Assembly: GCF_047948215.1 (NCBI RefSeq)
Contig: NC_134464.1
Location: 37,705,520-37,769,519 of the forward strand
Origin: Lycorma delicatula
Taxonomy: Eukaryota; Arthropoda; Insecta; Hemiptera; Fulgoridae
Reading direction: 5' to 3'
DNA: 64,000 bases
A program made the translations under genes and the position numbers. Below are positions 58,600 to 64,000 of the stretch, piece by piece; positions within the stretch are counted from its first letter, which is position 1; each line of letters starts with the position of its first letter. A model generated the notes under the pieces. The model did not search any database. It worked only from the letters and a program-made list of their open reading frames with translations, and was not told the origin of the DNA.

Positions 58600-58798
58600 T
58601 TTGTATTTAAATTTGAATTCTCTGGGACCTAGCCAGCCATAATTTCTTCATTGTATAAAGCTGAAGAACAGTTATGACATTTTCAGCAAGTAGTCATCAA
58701 TATTTCTAAAGCAACTGGAGTATTAAGATCTCTTGTGACTTTTGGATACAATTTCTCTGGGAAAAGACATTGCTGTGATGACCATGCTGATGTTTCTC
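58600..58798 (-). pseudogene. DENND4/Crag-like exon with two in-frame stops
   Basis: On the minus strand a T-rich tract and CTAATGTAG acceptor precede ETSAWSSQQCLFPEKLYPKV, TRDLNTPVALEILMTTC, TGA, KCHNCSSALYNEEIMAG, TAG, VPENSNLNT. The block matches the conserved C-terminal zinc-finger region of DENND4 proteins (vertebrate DENND4A/B/C, fly Crag), where I recall C-x-x-C...YDEEIMAGWxxxDSNLNTxCPFC. The TAG replaces the Trp of MAGW, and the TGA precedes the KCHNC block. DENND4 proteins are exchange factors for Rab10/Rab11-type GTPases. With two nonsense codons in a conserved block this is probably a decayed duplicate exon. An AAA|GTTAGT donor lies at its end. Confidence 0.6.
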
Positions 58799-60712
58799 CT
58801 ACATTAGCATGGAAAAAAAAAAAAAATTATTTTACATACCCTGCTAAAAAATGTCATATAATTCAAGTAAATTTATGCAAATGTATAGTTATAGAAAATG
58901 AATATTGAATATGTTACAAAAAAAATGCAAAATACTACAAATAATTATGATCAAAAATACTTTAAAATCGTGACTACTAGTTATGATAAAAAGAGTACCA
59001 GGTGCAATTTTAGGATTCTGACATTGTATTGGCTATAAATGAACAAAGCTAGGCTTGTTTATGTAAACTTTTTGGAAATTTCTGAATCACCAAGCATGAC
59101 CATATGAACTTGCTTGCTTACAATTGCAATATGAACCTGTAACTTGAACTGTGTGCAACCAAAGTCTCAAGAAATCAATTATATATATATATATACACAA
59201 AAAGATTCAATAGGTTGGCCAAAAGTGATGTAGGAATTAGCCAAGGGAAACTTTCAAGTACTGGCTTACAAAAGTACAATGAAAGGACTGAAATATTCTC
59301 TATAATTTATTTATATTCATATCTAAATTAGTCTCATGAATCAGACTACCAATGTCAAGATCTTTTTAATGCTATAAATTATCTGTCTACTGTCATGATG
59401 ATGCACCATCCTAACTGCCTACCAACTCTCACCAGCACATTAAAAGTTCTTCACCTGCAGTCTGCAAATGGATGCTAACCCCAGTACTCTCCTATTTAAT
59501 TTTTTTAAAGCATATTTTACAACCAGTAAAGACAAGTTTTCAGTAAAGTGGAATAAAATAAAATAACATGAATGAGGCAGCCCCCGCCGCTACAAACCTA
59601 AATCAAAAAAACTATAACTTCATTCAACATAAAAAAGATAATTAAATATAAGTTAAAAAAATACAAGCATCATGTTTCTGACAAACATGATTATACTTCA
59701 GTCTTTTTGTTTATTATTATGTAACAGATTTAGGGCCAAATGGTTTGTCAATCTAAACTGTGTTAACCTGTCTTATCTAGTACAATAGGTGAACAAGAAA
59801 ATTTTGATGAATATCAGTGCTTGTTGCAAAACAATAATGTAGCAAACCTCTTTGTTATTTGAATCAGCAATGTATCTCTCAACTTTGTTTTAAAACAATG
59901 TTTATTGTCAAGATTAATGTTGCTGGCAGTTCTCACAACTGTATCTAAATCCTTTAATCCAAAAGAGTTTTAAAATTATTCTATTTACATTATTATTATT
60001 TAATAAAATTTCTGAATTCCTAGTATCCAACCCATCTTTTTGCACTTAAAATTTAACTTGGTTTCTTTTTATTTAAATATGGATTTTCCTAATTATGTAA
60101 TAAAAATAACAAAATGTGTTTATTAGGATAATTTGAAACATATTGGTTTTTAGTTACCGACTAGCAACCTAATGGTCATTAATATTAAGACTCAAGAATC
60201 AGAAAAAAATGGTTTACTACTAAACAATGATATAACGCTATAGGAAATATCCCATCTCATGAATTTCAAATTTATTGTCATACCTACAGTTATCATAAAC
60301 AGTGTTTGTTCTGAATCATGAAAATGAAGAACAACAAATTTTCCGCAATAATATTTGTTATCAATCTATTTAATAAACTAACAATACTATGATTTAAAAT
60401 CAACAAATTACTAGCATAAAAAAGATTTATTTTATAAATTTCCAAAGGACATTCTTTAAAACGACCAATTTTCAAAAGTTTCACAATTCAGTAGTTTATA
60501 TTACATGACATCAAAGTGAGACAAAATTCACTTGAAAAAGTTAATGACTTAACTCCTGAAAGGAGAAACTTTTACACCAGTTAAGTATTTAATCAAGAAC
60601 ATTTATAAAACTACCTACATTACTACTCAACAAAAAATTTACCTACCTTTCAAACACTATAAACTTCAAGAACAAGGCTGGTTATAAAGAGTGTTTTGTT
60701 TGATATATTTAC
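58799..60712. other. AT-rich non-coding stretch
   Basis: A short (TA)n run at about 59178-59196. Nothing else was recognised. Confidence 0.4.
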
Positions 60713-60906
60713 CTGCACTGTTGGAATGCTTTTATAAATTTTAAAACCACAATTTGAAATTCCCTTCCCTGTAGATTTATACAATATGGTACATCCCCAG
60801 AAGGAGAAAGACTATTAGTATAACTGTTAGCTATAAGTAGGGAGCAACCTAAGTGATCAGAGACAGATTCAGTGTATCTAAGGTATGATGGGATAATGTT
60901 TCAGTA
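60713..60906 (-). other. Candidate internal exon, unidentified
   Basis: On the minus strand TTTTTCTTTTTTTAAG precedes and GCAG|GTAAATA follows. One frame is open for over 60 codons after a TGA at its second codon, including SDHLGCSLLIANSYTNSLSP, SGDVPYCINLQGREF. The protein is not recognised. It lies upstream of the DENND4-like exon on the same strand, which is the only link between them. Confidence 0.3.
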
Positions 60907-62344
60907 CTTAAAAAAAGAAAAACATTTTACTATACACATAGATAACCTACAATACTTTTCCATGTGGTTATTACTCGAATTAAAACTTAATGTACCGTAG
61001 CACCAGCTTTTACAAACCCTTGTTGAAGATCTCTACTCTCAGGCTACCTTGACATTTGAGATCTGTTATATCTGTCAAACCTCAATCATGAGGTCGTAAC
61101 AAGTTTTAAATGGTCAAATGGTGTCACTAGGTGCCAAATATACGTTTCCTCCTATCTCCTTCGTGAACCGCTGAATAAAGTCCGAGTTACATGCAGCACA
61201 GAACTGCAAATTTCATGCAGAATAACATCTTTCATTATGCTGTTAGTTTTGGAATGATCTCCAAAGCTCCTTCAATATTTCACAATAACCTTCTTATGTT
61301 GTGTAATTACAGGTTCCATGTATTGACAGCAAAATTGCAGTCACTACACTAATTGGTTCGATAGTGCCTCCTTGAGGTTCTTTGTTTTGATTGCGAGATA
61401 GATGAAATATGCATTCACTTTTTGTATTTTTCCTTTGTCAATGTATTAAATGAATTTGAGCCATCTCCAATCCTCAGTCACAAGTTTCTTGAGATGTTCA
61501 TCACCCTGTTAGTAGTTAGGGAATGTGAAAATACCGACTATGCTTTGAGTTTTATGAACTTACTCAATTGTTTTGACATCCACCTTGCACAGACCTACAG
61601 AAACCCAACTTGTCTGTCATGATCTGACAGTTCTTTTCAAAATTTTTTTGAAGTTCAGAAATTATTAGACAACAACTAATTCTTTTATCAGTATTTTTAA
61701 TGAGTTAAATTATGACTGACTTTTTTTTTCTCCTTGTATGAGATGCACAAAGATGCATCTCTAACGATCTTTCTCTAACAATGCTATACCATTCACAATA
61801 TTATCATAAACTCTATAAAATTGTTGGTAAATGTTTTTGGCAGTGTGCTCTTACAGTTGCAAAAAAAAGACAATGCTAAATAATAATAATATACAATTCA
61901 CAGTGTGTAGAAGCAATTTCATAGACTCTTGCTTTGCCAGCATTGGACAGAATGACATATACGTATGTAATAAGATTAAAGATTGTTAGTGTCTACCCAC
62001 ATCACTGTATTTCAATAGCAACAATCAATGTACAAAGTGACTTCTTTTCCCCAGTTATAATGCAGAGAAGAAGTGAGGGTGGAATTCATTCTATATATTT
62101 TATTCAAACATTTTTGCTCAACATTCTAAATCTTCAGTTCCCAATTCCACTTTCAAATTTTATTTAAATACACACTAATATTTCTATATTCTGAATCTTT
62201 CATTCAAATTTTATCCTTATATACCTTTATATCTTTACATTTAAACAATGACCAACATTTAAATAAACAATATTTCTCTATGTACTAATTTCATTGATGT
62301 TTGAAGATTTATGTTTAGCATTTTCTTTTTAACATTTCTGCTAC
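60907..62344. other. Unassigned stretch
   Basis: A less AT-rich part at about 61000-61640 looks like an old mobile element on the minus strand, but I could not name a family. Confidence 0.3.
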
Positions 62345-62755
62345 TTATACAAGGGACGTTTATGTCAGACGGTTATATGCTAGACTAGAATGTAAATGGA
62401 GATTGCTGCACATTCTGCTGTTTGTACACATAAAGTACATGTGCCAGCTATAACTGCACGGTGCACTGGACTGAAGCAACATTAAACAATAACAGTCAGT
62501 CGTAAAGAACATGGTGTTCCAATGTAGTGAATGGTTATTTGGAACAGAGTGTTGCAATGAAATTTCTTTTGAATGAAGGCATAAAACCTGGTGAAATTTA
62601 TTCGCAACTTCTTAGTTGCGATGAGACATTTGCAGACATGAGACAGTTGCAGTAAAACATTTGAGTGATGCAAACGTTTTAAAAAAGGCCGTATATCAGT
62701 GAGTGACGATCATGATCGAGGTAGTTTGGAGCCAGCTAGTCATTAAATACTTAAA
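62345..62755 (+). pseudogene. Mariner-type transposase, N-terminal fragment
   Basis: After a non-coding leader the frame reads EQSVAMKFLLNEGIKPGEIY and, in changed frames, ETFADMRQL, KTFE-like and CKRFKKGRISVSDD-like residues, ending near EPASH. This matches the N-terminal helix-turn-helix region of a mariner lineage ('EQRxAIKFxxxxGxKPxEIYxRL', 'CKRFKxGRxSVxDxxRxG'). The catalytic part is missing. Confidence 0.55.
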
Positions 62756-64000
62756 AGCTGTTTAAAAATAATATTATTAATCTTTTTTTCTTTTATAGGG
62801 AATCCTAGAGACTTTTAAGAACATTAGAAAGAAAATAATGTAATCCTATCATTCAATTTTAAGAACTAATGTCCAGATTCAAGACTAACAAGGTCATCTT
62901 TAGTTTATTCTACAAATAGAATTGACAACCAAATCAGTTATAATCATCTTTCCAAATTTGATTACAATTTTTTATCAAGGGAAGACTTATTTTCTTTCTT
63001 TTTCCTGTTTAGTCTACTTTAGATATAAGAAGACACAAACCTATATTTATTGGAATGATAGATAAAAGTACAATGATTTATGCTTTTACTTAATTTAACT
63101 TTTTTTTTGATAATTTCACTGGTTTCTTACTCATTTTTAAAAAAAATTAAAATTAATTTTCTTATAACTGAATAAAATATCTGAATTACCAAACATTACC
63201 TAATGAGGCTAAATAATTTTGGTAATCACTTGGAATACATACTCTACTGTCTTGCCTAAAGTCCTGATTAATTTTTATGTTACAAATTTCTGATACACTA
63301 TGTCTAAGTAACATGAGAGAAATATACAAGAGAAAAAATGTTTTGATAAATTTCTTATTCTCTTCGAGGCACATAAAACCCATAACACACAATACAGCTC
63401 ACTATCCTCTCATTAATCAACAATGACCACAGCCAGAAATAAACAGGATTTTAATTTACTGGAAAGTATAAAATAATTTTAGGTGATATATTTTTAAGAA
63501 ATATAAAATAACAAAAAAGTAACACTGATAACATTGTACATATGCAAATAGAAAATCAGTGTACTGAATCTTCATTTTTAGGCATTATGTGATTATAGAA
63601 CCTTGATACTGTCCCTAGTTACAATTCTGTTGTTGGATTTTAATTAACAATACTCTTGGCTTGGTAATTTGTGGATGGAATAAGCTGCAATCAAGAAAGC
63701 TGCGTAAGACATATATAAAGACCTGCAATATTACATCAGTATATCAAATTTATTATAACAGTCAAAAGAATTTTTATCCTCACTAGTATTAATACCATAT
63801 TATGATCTATAATCTTCATATATACTTTGAAGTTTGTTTTTTTAACTTTTCTGAAAATCAGCATGCCTTACAAAAGGAAAAATATTTTTTTGGATCCTGA
63901 ATAACATTCTAAATTATATTTATTTATATACTAGTAGTTTGCAATAACTCGGGAAGTATAACAACAGTTGAAACCAGTGGTTTCTGCAGACAACCATAGT
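62756..64000. other. AT-rich stretch with one possible small exon
   Basis: On the minus strand, 63200-63263 lies between AATTAATCAG and ATTAG|GTAATG and is open (DFRQDSRVCIPSDYQNYLAS). This is weak evidence for an exon of the same minus-strand gene or pseudogene as at 58.6 and 60.8 kb. Nothing else was recognised. Confidence 0.3.

Noticed and set aside
61000..61640. Possible transposon on the minus strand
   Set aside because: Residues suggested a transposase at first glance, but no catalytic block or family pattern held up.
1..64000. CRISPR array, bacterial operon, rRNA gene or free tRNA gene
   Set aside because: No regularly spaced direct repeats, no operon-like gene order and no rRNA similarity. 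The only tRNA-like sequences are SINE heads.

Overview
The window is AT-rich eukaryotic DNA from an arthropod, most likely an insect. Evidence: the first coding exon of a mitochondrial ATP synthase delta subunit with its targeting peptide, host-like exons with GT-AG borders, and repeat families typical of insects (RTE, R1-like, I-like and CR1-like LINEs, tRNA-derived SINEs, mariner, Merlin, piggyBac, Helitron and Mutator-like elements). A hemipteran fits the repeat mix, but that is a guess from memory. There is no sign of a bacterial or viral genome, an operon, an rRNA gene or a CRISPR array.

Layout. 0.5-3.8 kb: nearly full-length RTE retrotransposon, its single ORF broken by two in-frame stops. 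4.1-5.2 kb: imperfect inverted repeat with arms of about 0.5 kb. 5.6-6.4 kb: Merlin relic. 7.4-7.6 kb (minus): first coding exon of ATP synthase delta; the remaining exons are not seen and would lie left of base 1, so the left end is probably intron. 9-17 kb: RT relic, relic of an unnamed insect protein family, degenerate tandem repeat, 5'-truncated R1-like LINE, decayed IS630/Tc1-type transposase. 18-21 kb: SINE and CR1-like LINE. 21-26.3 kb: dense transposon block (R1-like LINE, mariner tail, Helitron helicase half, then a Helitron N-terminal half). 28-29.5 kb: tiny LINE tail with target-site duplication and a Mutator-like relic. 30.5-37.9 kb: two SINEs, a mariner with unusually long (about 190 bp) terminal repeats, and a further LINE. 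38.4-41 kb: I-like LINE pieces in scrambled order beside a GC-richer patch. 42-45.3 kb: recent 312-bp tandem duplication, second (5'-truncated) RTE copy, decayed mariner. 46.7-55 kb: second Merlin, candidate host exon, mariner tail, two piggyBac relics. 58.3-63.3 kb (minus): a DENND4/Crag-like exon with two stops and other exon-like pieces. 62.3 kb: mariner N-terminal fragment.

Nearly all recognisable coding sequence is transposon-derived and broken. The only host gene that looks functional here is the ATP synthase delta exon. The most useful leads are the long-TIR mariner whose right repeat encodes the end of its own transposase, the large inverted repeat at 4.1-5.2 kb, the head-to-tail Helitron junction, and the exon-like pieces on the minus strand.
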